Source: Proteles cristata cristata
Lineage: Eukaryota > Chordata > Mammalia > Carnivora > Hyaenidae
DNA: 64,000 bases
NCBI GenBank assembly: GCA_017311185.1
Contig: JAESUZ010002551.1
Coordinates: 2,356,001 to 2,420,000, forward strand
Reading direction: 5' to 3'
The notes beneath the pieces were generated by a model. It did not search any database. It saw only the letters and a program-made list of their open reading frames with translations, and was not told where the DNA came from. Shown piece after piece: positions 37,938-49,900 of this stretch. The position numbers and the translations under genes are program-made. The stretch's first letter is position 1; the number at the start of each line of letters is the position of its first letter.

Positions 37938-37986
<49 letters not shown>
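37938..37986 (+). repeat. (CA)n microsatellite, about 24 units
   Basis: Uninterrupted alternating AC/CA run of about 49 nt in intron 18. Confidence 0.97.
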
Positions 37987-37987
<1 letters not shown>

Positions 37988-38047
37988 CATTTATTACTTC
38001 CTTTGGGTTTCTGGCATTTCCAAGTTTGTGGTAAAAGTTTCAGTATG

Positions 38048-38235
38048 GGCACACCTGGGTGGCTCAGTCAGTTAAGCATCTGGCTCCTGATTTCGACTCA
38101 CGTCATGATCTCAGTTTGTAAATTCGAGCCCTGCAGCAGGTTCTATGCTGACCGTGCAGATTCTACTTGGGATTCTCTCTCTCGTCCCACTCTCTGCCCC
38201 TCCATCCCTCTTTCTCTCTCAAAAGTAAATAAATA
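38048..38235 (+). mobile_element. Carnivore SINE, first of a tandem pair
   Basis: GGCACACCTGGGTGGCTCAG head, ending in AAAGTAAATAAATA, directly followed by another SINE. The pair as a whole is flanked by AAAAGTTTCAGTATG (38033 and 38498). Confidence 0.88.
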
Positions 38236-38496
38236 GGGGCACCTGGGTGGCTCAGTCAGTTAAGCATCTGACTTTTGCTTAGGTCATAATCTTGCAGTTC
38301 ATGAATTTGAGCTCCGTGTTGGACTTTGTGCTGACAGCTCAGAGCCTAGAGCTTGCTTCAGATTCTGTGTCTCCCTCTGTCTCTGCCTCTCTCACACTCA
38401 CACTCTGTCTTTCTCTCTCTCAAAAATAAATAAAACATTAAAATAATGTTTTTTAAATGAATAAACTTTAAAAAAGTGGTTTTTTAAAAAGATTTT
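38236..38496 (+). mobile_element. Carnivore SINE, second of a tandem pair
   Basis: GGGGCACCTGGGTGGCTCAG head, body and a long A-rich tail. It shares the outer target-site duplication with the first copy. Confidence 0.88.
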
Positions 38497-38836
38497 AAAA
38501 AGTTTCAGTATGAATTTTTTTTCTCCAGTCTACAATGGGGCAGACATCATGCTTGTGTAACCTTAAGGAGCCCATTCAAATTTAGGAGAACCAGACACCC
38601 ATCCGAAGGAGACACACACAACTGCTGATATTCTCACAGAGAATGCTTCTGTGTTAAAACGTTTAGAAGGTGGAAAAGAGCTCCTGGAGTTGTATTCCAA
38701 AGATAGGTTCTGGAAGGTCATGTTAGTAGGCTTCCACCTGTGGGGTTTGACGGACGAGAGCAGGACTGGTGATAACAGCTTCTTCTGGCAGAAGGAGAGC
38801 CCTAACAGACTGACGCAGAGTGCATGAGAAGTTCTT

Positions 38837-39760
<924 letters not shown>

Positions 39761-40441
39761 TGGCCAGCACATTCCTCCCCCATCACAGAGACGAACATGA
39801 CCCAGGTCACATTATTTCTTTCACCATCAAGAGGCAGGTACTAATACTCCTATTTTATAGACAAGGAAACTGAGGCTTGGTTTAAATTATTTTATGGCCC
39901 CAAAACATAAAATTAGGAATTGGAGCAACTCATACTCAAACCAAAGTCTAACATCACATTATCATACTAAACTTTCAGAGCACATAACTTCTTTACAATT
40001 TTGTTCCAGCCAAATGGTTTGCAAGCTGTAAAACCTGACTCTTCACAACTGTGTCATACACTTTCTGTTTCAAGACTGGCATTCTTCCATCATTAATAAG
40101 GTTCTTTCTCTTTTAGCAAAAGTTGAATGATAAACTCTTCAAACATTTTTTTAAACCAGTGTGACTTGGTTAAAGTGTTTTTTGTTTTTGTTGTTTTCAG
40201 GACATACCAAAGCATTTGGAGTATTTAAAGAGACTCGCAGTACTTCTATCCAAACTTTTGCCCAGGGCTCCCCTGAATTCCATTTTTGAGTCCCTAGCTT
40301 TCATTTCCAATCATCATATTAGATCAAATACCCACTTCCCTCTGATTTCATTAATATTTCAGTTAGGAGAGGTCAGGTTGGAGAGGAAAAGGTAAGCAAG
40401 CAAAGTGGAAGCAAAACATCTGTTTTAAATATGTCAAAGAA

Positions 40442-40539
40442 GGGGCACTTGGGTGGCTTAGTCCATTAAATGTGTGACTTCAGCTCAGGTCATGATCTCA
40501 TGGCTCATCAAGGCACTGTTAGTGCAGAGCCTGCTTGGG

Positions 40540-40579
<40 letters not shown>

Positions 40580-40668
40580 CCTACCCTGCTTGGGCACTCT
40601 TTCTTGTGGTCCCTCTTTCCCTCTCTGTCAAGATAAAAAAAAAAAAACTTAGGAAAAAATAATAAATG
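40442..40668 (+). mobile_element. Carnivore tRNA-derived SINE
   Basis: GGGGCACTTGGGTGGC head and an internal (TC)n run of about 34 nt. Exact target-site copies AATATGTCAAAGAA lie at 40428 and 40669. It ends 126 bp from exon 18. Confidence 0.92.
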
Positions 40669-40794
40669 AATATGTCAAAGAAATTTGGTTGCCAATAGTC
40701 CAATTAATAAGAACAAATTACACAGTATTTATAAATCTCCCCAGTTGAATAATGCATTCCCCAAAATGAGTCAAATGAAAATGTAGATATTTAC

Positions 40795-40902
40795 CTGAAG
40801 GAAAAATGTAATGAAAGAAATAATTCCGAGTACTAGAAACAATAATGAAAATATGTTACTATTCTGTCGTTTTGTTTCAGGATTCTCATCTCTGGTAAAC
40901 AC
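40795..40902 (-). CDS. ABCB1: ABCB1 exon 18 (outer loop 4 and TM8)
   Basis: 108 nt, phase 0, residues 738-773. It encodes the outer loop VFTRDENPETKRQNSN, where human has RIDDPETKRQNSN as I recall, and most of TM8 (FSLLFLVLGIISFITFFLQ). The donor is GTAAAT and the acceptor is TTAACAG. Confidence 0.95.
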
Positions 40903-41642
40903 CTGTTAAGAAAATATTTAAAAGTTTCAGTTCAAGGACTAAGGAAGTCATTCTGGGTCTGACTCATTTCCCATCAAGCATAGTATCTGGGGGTCAAGAC
41001 AGCCTTAGTATAACAGAAGTCAGGGCTGGTTTCCCTAATGCCAAACCTAAAGGTGTGTATACTCTGTCTTCCTTAGGTGCTGAGAATGGGTGTGCCATTC
41101 CTAAATGGATCCATTACTTTTTCTGTGCACCCCTCTTGGAGTAATGAGTGCCCCAGGAGCCACACATACTATGAAAAGTAGAAATGAGAATAAATACCAT
41201 CTTCTTCTTTTGATGAGAAACCACCCTGAATGGCAATTTGTTTTACAATTTGAACATTTCAAACTGGAAACAAACTTGCTGATACTGTTTTGGTAAACTA
41301 GAGAGAGGAACTCATTCATTCAGCCCAGGCCTTCAGCAAGAAAGGAGCCTCCTGAGTCAGCCTTTGCTGGAGGATGGCGGGCTGGACAAACAGCTAGCCC
41401 AATACCACACATGGAGATCTTCCCAGAGATGGTAAGAAGGTTCATAGGCTGTTTTGGGCTTAGAGAACACAGAGAATAACCACTTCACAGGGAAAGAAAA
41501 CAACTCCCTTCCCAGTGGGCCCAAACTGTCTTGTAATAGTGCTACACTCCTAATCCAACCCACTCAACTTTATACTCTGTAAAGGAAAAAAAGCCTTTTA
41601 GAGGAGATTAAGTTAATTTTTCTTGATTAGTTATTGTAACCA

Positions 41643-41664
41643 AAAAAAAAAAAAAAAAAAAAAA
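41643..41664 (+). repeat. Poly-A tract
   Basis: About 22 A bases immediately before a MIR remnant. Confidence 0.9.
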
Positions 41665-41885
41665 GCTAACAGTGAGCTCTTATTCTGTGACAGATATTCT
41701 TCTACACAAGTTCATGTATATTATTCCTTTTTCTTCACAATCGCCTCCTAAGGTTTACTATCATCATCATCACCACGTTACAGGGGGTAACTGAAGCTCA
41801 GAGAGGCTAATTAACCTGTTTGAGTTAACACAGCCTGCATGTGATGACCTAAGAGATAGACCTAGCTAATCTAACCCAGAGCCCC
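41665..41885 (-). repeat. MIR remnant
   Basis: Reverse MIR pattern with CACCACGTTACAGGGGGTAA, CTCAGAGAGGCTAATTAACC and an ACACAGCCTGCATGTGATGA block. Confidence 0.7.
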
Positions 41886-43183
41886 GAGCCTTAACCTCTG
41901 TGTTACAAACCTTCAATGAGGCTGCCTAACCACTGTGCTAAGCCCTGGATCATTTGCTTCTGGACTTACTGCTACATGAGGAATGAGAAAAATATAAAAT
42001 CCTTAGGCTGAGTTTTTGTTACATACAGCCAAACCCTTCCTAACTACCCCATTTCCATTTTTTTTTTCTGATGATGCAAACTATCTACCTCCCTGACTGT
42101 AGAATAAATGTGAGAACAGGGATCAGCTCTCCGTGGACCACCAGCCAAATGTCTATATAGAGCTTTAATGGAATGTTGCCATGTGCATTTGTTTCTGTGT
42201 TGTATATGGGTGCTTTTGCACGACAACAGTAGAGCTAAGTATTTGCAACAGAGACCATCTGGCCCTCAAAATCTAAACTGTTTACTATCTTACCCTTTAA
42301 AGAAAAAGTCTGCTAACCCCTGTCCTAGAACATATGCTCTATGCAACCAGACACTTTAACTCTTTCTTGTTATTCTTCACCACCTAGAATAGTATATGGC
42401 ACAGAGTAGTCATTGAAAAAAATATTTCTTGAATGAATACATTAAACATATGAATATCAACCAGAAATAAGTTAGCCAGGCATGAGGAGAGAGCTGAATA
42501 TTTGTGTAGTTTTTGGTATAATCACAAGTTATGCTTGGCATCCTTCATGGAGGGATCAACCTCTTTCTCTGCCATGTTTTCGGCAGCTATGGTGGCAAGG
42601 GTGTCCTGAGTTTGATACGTGAACATCTGCCATGAAACAGAGAGCATTCCTGCCTGGGTTGTAACTTTACTGTATAAAATGCCATCATTAAAAGCAGGTA
42701 CAATCAACATATGACAACCTTTCAGAAGCGTTTGCTTTTTGTTTTTGTCTCAACAAGTGGGATGGACATCCCACAGAGGCGGCATGCCAGGCCTACTCAC
42801 GTCCTGACAAGCGTGTCTGTCCCAGAATGGCTCTGTCTCAAGCCTGTCTGACAAGCACGCTGGTGACAGGACTTTTCATAACGTTTACTCTGAGCCCCGT
42901 GACAGCGGGCAAGAGAGAGTCATCTAGTTTGTTTCGTGACTATTTGAGGAATCTGGGCTCTGAGAAAGCAGCCAACTGCAAGGACGAAGGAAGGCTTGAA
43001 AAATTAGCCTTCCTATCACAAATCAGACTTGCATTCTGAGATCTTCAAGTTGCAGAGTTTCATATGAAGGTCCATATTTGTCTGTGGCTTGTGTGTACAC
43101 TTACAAACATAAACAACTCATTCTTTAGTCAATCCAAAAAAGGACTCACAAGTCAATCCAAAAAAATGGACATAAACACTTAC

Positions 43184-43330
43184 CCCTATAATCCTTGAAA
43201 ATATTACTGAAAATGCTGGTTGCAGGCCTCCATTTATAATAGCACAAAGTATGCCAACCACAAAATAAGGCCATTCAGTTCTATTCAGCTTCAGAATCCT
43301 CCAGAAGGACACTGGAGGTACCTGTTCATC
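43184..43330 (-). CDS. ABCB1: ABCB1 exon 17 (TM7)
   Basis: 147 nt, phase 0, residues 689-737. It runs from the end of the linker ([16 protein letters not shown]) through the elbow helix and TM7 ([20 protein letters not shown]). The drug-pocket residue Phe728 is kept. The acceptor is TTCCAG and the donor is GTAAGT. Confidence 0.96.
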
Positions 43331-43863
43331 CTGGAAAATAAAATATGACAACAGGCTAGTTACAAAAAGAACTGATCCTTAATCGATTTATTGATGCACA
43401 GTTCTTCAATATGTACAAATCTTTAAATAAAGGTTTCTTACTCCTGTTTTCTTATGAGTTGATGGCTATTCAACTTTTTAAAAGGTTGTTATATTACCCC
43501 TTTATATTTTAAGAAATAAACGCTGTTTCCACAAACATTCAACCTGGCATTTAGAACTTCACACTTGGAACATGACAAAAGGATTTATAAGGAGGGATAG
43601 AAGAATAGAGATATCCATATTTGAAGACCCCTTAGAATCTCTTTAACATTGTAAATTCTAATTCTAAAATTTTGTTCTATAAATTCTCAAACATTCTAAC
43701 CTGATTCTAAAATGTTGACATCTGGTCTGTGGAAGGTTTTGGGAGACAGGACAGGAGTATTCTGGATAACCTTTCTTGTTCTGACCACTATCATCCCTGT
43801 GCACCAAACTACAAAAGCCACAAAAAGAGGGTTGAAGACATAACTCTACATCCTCCTCCATAC
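43331..43863 (-). other. ABCB1: ABCB1 intron 16
   Basis: 533 bp; nothing recognised. Confidence 0.9.
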
Positions 43864-44040
43864 CAAGTCCTCTTTTGTACCAAGCTTTCTATCTTGGCTT
43901 TGTGATGCATGTATACTCTTGCGAGTTGATTTTCTTCTAATTAAACTGGATCCTGAATCTTTTGGAGACATTTCCAAGGCATCAATTTCACTTATGGATT
44001 CACCAATTGCATTTTCTAATTCAATTTCATTTCCTCTTGT
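43864..44040 (-). CDS. ABCB1: ABCB1 exon 16 (linker between the two halves)
   Basis: 177 nt, phase 0, residues 630-688. This is the flexible charged linker that joins the two halves and is phosphorylated by PKC and PKA in human. Serines equivalent to human 661, 667, 671 and 675 are present (SSLIRRKSTRKSIHAS), but the human Ser683 position is glycine (KLGTKEDL). The Ser644 codon TCC (43996-43998 on the plus strand, read GGA) corresponds to c.1930_1931, the reported feline two-base deletion site; both bases are present. The donor is GTATGG and the acceptor is TTTTAG. Confidence 0.95.
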
Positions 44041-44210
44041 CTAAAATAAACAAGAAACATGCACAAGTGGGTTAGGCTGGGAAAAAAAACCAATGAAAAT
44101 TAATTGTCAAACATCAGCTATCAAAGAAAGTGGTAATTTACGTCATTAAAGGAAAGGATAAAGTTAAGTTGCTGAGGGTTTCTGTGAATGTGTGAATATG
44201 TGATATATTT

Positions 44211-44289
44211 GAAAATCAAAACCACTGAAGAAGGACTGCCTCTTTAATTTGAAAATCAAAACCACTGAAGAAGGACTGCCTCTTTAATT
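44211..44289 (+). repeat. 40-bp tandem duplication
   Basis: The unit starting GAAAATCAAAACCACTGAAG occurs twice in a row (44211-44250 and 44251-44289) with no internal mismatch. The second copy diverges only at its last base, which points to a recent duplication. Confidence 0.97.
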
Positions 44290-44446
44290 ATGCTAAAATA
44301 ACATGACATCCTTTCCATGTATCTTTTGTTGTCATCTCCTTTCCGTGGGTGTTTGGGGCTCAATCATATTTCCTGTGGACTAGTGCTATTAGTGGAAATA
44401 TGATCCAAGCCATTCTGTGACCTATATTTGTCTTTTAAAATTTTCT

Positions 44447-44553
44447 GAACCTGGGTGGCTCAAGCGGTTAAATGTCTGACTTTGGCTCAGGCCATGATAT
44501 CATGGTTCATGGGTTCGAGCCCCATGTCAGGCTCTGTGCTGACAGTTCAGCTG
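44447..44553 (+). mobile_element. Truncated carnivore SINE
   Basis: Only the tRNA-like head is present (CCTGGGTGGCTCAAGCGGTT to GCTCTGTGCTGACAGTTCAG). There is no CT segment or A tail. Confidence 0.85.
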
Positions 44554-44964
44554 GTTTAATCTAATATATCCAAGCTACTGGCATTTCAACATGTAATCAA
44601 TGTAAAAACCTACTGTGATATTCTGCATTCCTCTTTGGTACCACATTCTTGGAATCTGGTATGCATTTTCTACTATAACAATTCAGTTCAGAATAACTAC
44701 TGCTGATGTGTCAATATCTACATGTAGCTAATGCCTACTATGGTGGATAGATTACCTTTCAATGTCTTTAATTTTTGTATTTTCTCTAGTTACCTTTCTT
44801 TATTTTCCTTCCTTTTAAATGGGAAAAATATCTGGTCTGAATTCCCCAATTGTTTTCTCACTGATGAAGAAAATCAAGTCAAGTAACATTTATTTATAGT
44901 ACTAAACACACAAAATCAGCTTATACCGGAGATATTTCATGAAAATTCTAGAGGTGGACTATAC

Positions 44965-45126
44965 CTGCATCATGACAAGTTTGAAGTAAATGCCTTTCTC
45001 TTTCATGAGTTCATCGTGATTTCCTTTCTCCACAATGACTCCACCATCAAAACCGGCAATGACATCAGCATTACGAATTGTAGACAAACGATGAGCTACC
45101 ACGATGGTGGTCCGGCCTTTTCTAGC
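44965..45126 (-). CDS. ABCB1: ABCB1 exon 15 (NBD1 H-loop)
   Basis: 162 nt, phase 0, residues 576-629. It contains the NBD1 H-loop (IVVAHRLST, His587), then [18 protein letters not shown] and the end of NBD1, closing with FKLVMMQ. The acceptor is CTTTAG. The donor is GTATAG, less canonical than its neighbours but with a matching CAG exon end. Confidence 0.96.
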
Positions 45127-45306
45127 CTAAAGAGAGAAAAATTCGGTTTTTGAATACATGATCAATTCTATGCAAAAATCCATCTAATTTAGATTTTACT
45201 GAACACCAATGACTCGGACACTGTAAATCCATCTAAACTATATAAGGTAGTCTTTTGCTTCGATAAACGTAGAGTCGATGGAAAATGGTTTAAAAAGATG
45301 TTTTAT

Positions 45307-45475
45307 GGGGTGCCTGGGTGGCTTAGTTGGTTAAGCGTCCGACTTTCGCTTAGGTCATGATCTCGCGGTTCGTGGGTTCGAGCCCCGCGTCGGGCTCTGT
45401 GCTGACTGCCAGCTCAGTGCCTGGAGCCTGTTTCAGTCTGTGTCTCCCTCTCTCTCTGACCCTCCCCTGCTCACA

Positions 45476-45515
<40 letters not shown>

Positions 45516-45534
45516 GAAATACGTAAAAATATAA
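45307..45534 (+). mobile_element. Young felid-type SINE
   Basis: Near-intact head (GGGGTGCCTGGGTGGC), GTTCGAGCCCCGCGTCGGGC block and a (TC)n run at 45479-45511. Exact target-site copies AAAAAGATGTTTTAT flank it. It begins 180 bp from exon 15. Confidence 0.94.
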
Positions 45535-45789
45535 AAAAAGATGTTTTATTATAATACATATTAAAACAAATATGATAAGCACATGGTAATGTTATGTACG
45601 CTTCTAAATATTTTATTTAACCTCTATCACCCTCAGTTATAAATAATAATAAGAGGTTTATACAAAGTAAAAAGGGCCAGGCACTGGCCAATCAGACCAG
45701 ACACAGGCCAATGTGCAATACTGGTTCAGACTAGATGGCGGGAATCATGGTGTTCCATCTCACAGGATTTCTGGATGATTAAGATGGCA

Positions 45790-46040
45790 ATGAATATGAG
45801 GCAGCAAAGTCCAGGCTTCAGTGTCACACTGATCTGAACTCAAATCTTAGTTTTTCCAATTATAAATTCTAGGATTTTATCCAAATCTTTTAACTTCTGT
45901 GAGGCTCAATTTTTCACATATAAAATGGAGATAATATTACTTCTCATTTATTAAAATAGTTGTGATGACCAAATAATATCATGCACAAAAGCTTTATGAT
46001 ATATACACTATAAGTGCTTAATAAATGGTACTTCCTCCTA
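45790..46040 (+). repeat. MIR remnant
   Basis: Forward MIR pattern: GGCTTCAGTGTCACACTGAT, ATAAAATGGAGATAATATTA, AAGTGCTTAATAAATGGTAC. Confidence 0.75.
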
Positions 46041-46081
46041 GATAGAGGCATTATGGAAAAACTGAAGAGCTATGCAAATGT

Positions 46082-46321
46082 TTTTTTTTTTAAAGAGTTC
46101 CCCATTCTTTATTTTATTTTTAATGTTATTTCTTTTTGAAAGAGAGATAGAGACTGAGCACTTAAGCAGGGGAGGGGCAGAGAGAGAGAGAGACAGAGGA
46201 TCTGAAGCAGGCTCTGTGCTATTAGCACAGAGCCCAATATGGGGCTTAAACCCACAGACTGTGAGGTCAGGACCTGACCCAAAGTCAGATGCTTAACTGA
46301 CTGAGCCACCCAGGCACTCCT
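46082..46321 (-). mobile_element. Carnivore tRNA-derived SINE
   Basis: Reverse SINE flanked by GAAGAGCTATGCAAATG (46064) and GAACAGCTATTCAAATA (46322). Confidence 0.9.
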
Positions 46322-46702
46322 GAACAGCTATTCAAATATTTTTAAATGCTCAGTGTCATCTTTGTTTTAATATTGAACAGGGTTTAAAAGACTTTAATAC
46401 AGAACCAGAACTTGCCTGAGATTTCTTTTACCTCTTTCCCTTTCCCCAAGGCTTATGACTTTTGTTACTCTGTATTTCTCTCCAGGAACTTGCAATAAAA
46501 TTCCCAAACTAACAACAAGAAATATTAAGATCAATATAAAAGAGGGAAGTAGGAAACTCTGACAAGAAAAAAACCAATATACCCAGAAATATTAGGTGGT
46601 AGCAACCAGAAGGAAGAGAAGATAATGGATCCATTTTGGGGATGTTTTTAAGAAAACAAGGGGCATGTGGAATTCTAAAATATACATTTTAAAGGAAAAT
46701 AT

Positions 46703-46918
46703 ATTAATTTTTAAAAACATTTCTTTATTTTTAAAAGAGAGAGACAGAACACAAGTGGGCAAGGGGTAGGGAAAGAGAGGGAGACACAGAATCTGAAGCT
46801 GGCTCCAGGCTCTGAGCTGTCAGCACAGAACCCCACATGGGGCTCTGACCCACGAACCATAAGATCATGACCTGAGCCAAAGTTGGATGCTTAACTGACT
46901 GAGCCACCAAGGCGCCCT
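46703..46918 (-). mobile_element. Carnivore tRNA-derived SINE
   Basis: Reverse SINE with a GAGAGAGACAGAACACAAGT body and a GAGCCACCAAGGCGCCC head. The target sites are only weakly visible (AAAGGAAAATAT, AAATGAAAAATAT). Confidence 0.87.
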
Positions 46919-49900
46919 AAATGAAAAATATTTTTGGTGTGACCTTTGAAAATAATTTTTATTTATAATTTAAAATATACTTCCATTGTGGAATAATAAG
47001 AAAATACAGATGTAAAATTATAGATAAGGAAAGTGAAGGGGGAAATGGCAGCCATAATCCCATCTGCCTCTATTCTGGTTCACAAAATTTTTAGTAATCT
47101 GCATTTCCATCCTTCAATAATCTATTCAACAAACTGACAGGATGTTTAAAGGAACATCTGGTGTTATTTTGTTATTGGAGAAGGGGAGAGCTGGAACAAA
47201 TATGAGTTCATCTTCAAACTCTACTGTGACATTACTACTACTCAAGGCACTTCTGGGTTAAAAGGTCTTCACATTCCAGAGAGGGAAATGGCGACAGAAT
47301 AGGAGGACCTTAGGCTCATCTCCTCCCACAAACACAAGTAGATATCTACCAAGTCATCCTAAGTACCCTCAGAAATTGACCTGAAAACTGACAGAACAAA
47401 TTCTAAAACTAAAGGGAGAGAAGAGATCACATCAAAGAAGGTAGGAAGTGCGGAGATGTGGCTTATGGGGTGCTACACAGGAGAGGGAGCCATGGTCATA
47501 GAGAAGGGTGAGAGAGAGAGAGAGAAGATTAGCACACAAGGGAATGCATAAGGAGACTATTTCCCCAAAGCCATTGACTTAGAAAACATGAGGGGCAGAA
47601 TTTTGTGACTTCTTGAAACCAGTAGGGCTTAAAGCTTGGACAAGTGGGTTTGCCTGGGACAGAGCCAGGAGTGTACTGTGCTGCTCCTGGAGAGAAGGTA
47701 GGCAAACAATCTGGGGGCAGATAGCGTGTCAACAGCTATCTGGAAAATGCTTGGGGCACATTGGGGGATGTTATTAGCTCTTTGAGTAGCATCACTGAGA
47801 GGCAGCCTTCATGGCGATGCTCCCTGGGGACAGGGGAGCTGGCTAGCGCCATTTCTCTCCCCCACCTCAGTGTAAACATAGAGCCACCCACAGGAAGCAG
47901 CCTAGCACCATAGCACCAACAGAGGCTGCCTGACTTGCTATACCAAGCTCCATACCCCTGTGGTCTGGCAAGACTGCCATTCTAAGTGAGGCTTTCCTCA
48001 GTCCCAGAGTGGTGGGCCCCTCCCCAAGAAGACCAACACAAACCCCTGCCCACTCCACATTTCCCAGTCAGAGAGTTCTGCAGGGCCTCAGTTCTGGGGA
48101 GTTGGTGTCAAGTCTCATTTCAAGCAGACCAGAGCACACCTCGTTAGGACTTACTACATTCAGGCCAAGGATCAAACACTGACCACAGCAGACAAGAAGA
48201 GACTCTGCAGATGCCTGGCCTGAAGGATACAGCAGCCAAAACACAACAGTACAGCACACACCAGAGACACTTCCTGAAGTGGCAGGCCCTGGGTAGTATA
48301 TGACTACTTTTTTATAAGGTCATTATTTTCAGGAGCAGGGGACATAAATGGCCTTTTTAACACAGAGAAGAAGGCAGATACTTAGAAAATGCTAAGACAG
48401 GGGAATGTATCCCAAACGAAATAATAAGAAAAAGCCATGGCCACAGAATTAAGCAAAACAGATATAAGTAACATGCATGATGGAGAATGTAAAGCAACAA
48501 TAATAAGGATCCTCCCTGGGCTTGAGAAAAGAATAGAAGACATCAGGAAGATCCTTATCACAGAAATAAAAGAGTTAAAAAAAATTAGAGATGAAAAATG
48601 CAATAAATGAGATTGGAAACACGTTTGATGCAATGAAGCAGGCTGGAAGAATCAAAGGAATAAATCAGTGACCTAGAAAACAAAATAATGAAAAATAATA
48701 AAGCTGAACAAAAGAGAATTGCAGAATATGAGAATAGACTTTGGGAACTCAGTGACTCCATCAAACATAACAACATTCCTATTATAGGAGTCCCAGGAGA
48801 AGAAGAGAAAGAAAAGGGGGCAGAAAAATTATTTCAGGAAATAATGGCAGAAAACTTCCCTCATCTGTGGAAAAAAACAGACATCCTGATCCAGAAGACA
48901 AAGAGAATTCTTATTAAAATCAACAAAAGCAGGCTAACACAAAGACACATTGTAATTAATTTTGTAAAATATAGTGATAAGAAAGTCTTAAAAGCAGGAA
49001 GAAAAAAAGAAGTGTTAACTTACAAAGAAAAACCCATAGGACTAGCTGGAGATCTCTCAATAGAAACTTGACAAATCAAAAAGGAGTGCCATGATATATT
49101 GAAAGTGCTGAATGGGAAAAATATGCAGCCAAGAATACTCTATTCTACAAGGCTACCATTCAGAATAAAAGGAGAGAGAAGAGTTTCCCAGGCAAACAAA
49201 AACTAAAGGTGTTTGTGACCACTAAACGAGCCCTAGAAGAAATATTAAAGGGGACTCTGAGTACAACAGAGAAACCAAAAGTGACAAAGAAAAAAAAGTA
49301 TCAAAGAAAATCTCTAGAAACAATGACAAAACAAGTAATAAAATGGCATTAATTACATATCTATCAACAATTACTTTGAATGTAAATGGATTAAATGCTC
49401 TCATCAAAAGACATAGGGTGTCAGAAATGAATAAAAAAATAAGATCCATCTATATGCGGCCCACATGAGACTCATTTTAGACACAAAGACACCTGCAGAT
49501 TGAAAGTGAGGGGGTGGAGAAACATTCATCACAAGGCCAGAGTAGCAACACTTATATTGGGTAAACTAGACTTTAAAACAGACTGTAAGCAGAGGCAAAG
49601 AAAGGTATTATATAATCACAAAGGAGACAATCCGACAAGAAGATATAACATCTACAAGTACTTATGCACTCAACATGAAAGCACTCAAATATAAAAAACA
49701 ATAACAAACATAAAGGAAATAATTGAAATAACACAATAGTAAGGGACTTTAACACCCACTTACATGAATGGACACATCATCTAAACTGAAAATAAACAAG
49801 GAAACAATAGCTTTGAATGACACACTGGACCAGATGGATCTAACATATATATTCAGAACATTTCATTTTAAAACAGCAGAATACATATTCTTTTCAAGTG

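Larger units (their letters stand above)
40903..43183 (-). other. ABCB1: ABCB1 intron 17
   Basis: 2.3 kb. A poly-A tract sits at 41641 and a MIR at 41665. 42522-42710 has an open minus-strand frame of 62 codons that I do not recognise. No SINE or LINE-1 seen. Confidence 0.85.
44041..44964 (-). other. ABCB1: ABCB1 intron 15
   Basis: 924 bp containing a 40-bp tandem duplication and a truncated SINE. Confidence 0.9.

Noticed and set aside
48688..49071. 127-codon open frame
   Set aside because: It matches the LINE-1 ORF1 RNA-binding region in a decayed element and is closed by stops soon after; not a separate gene.
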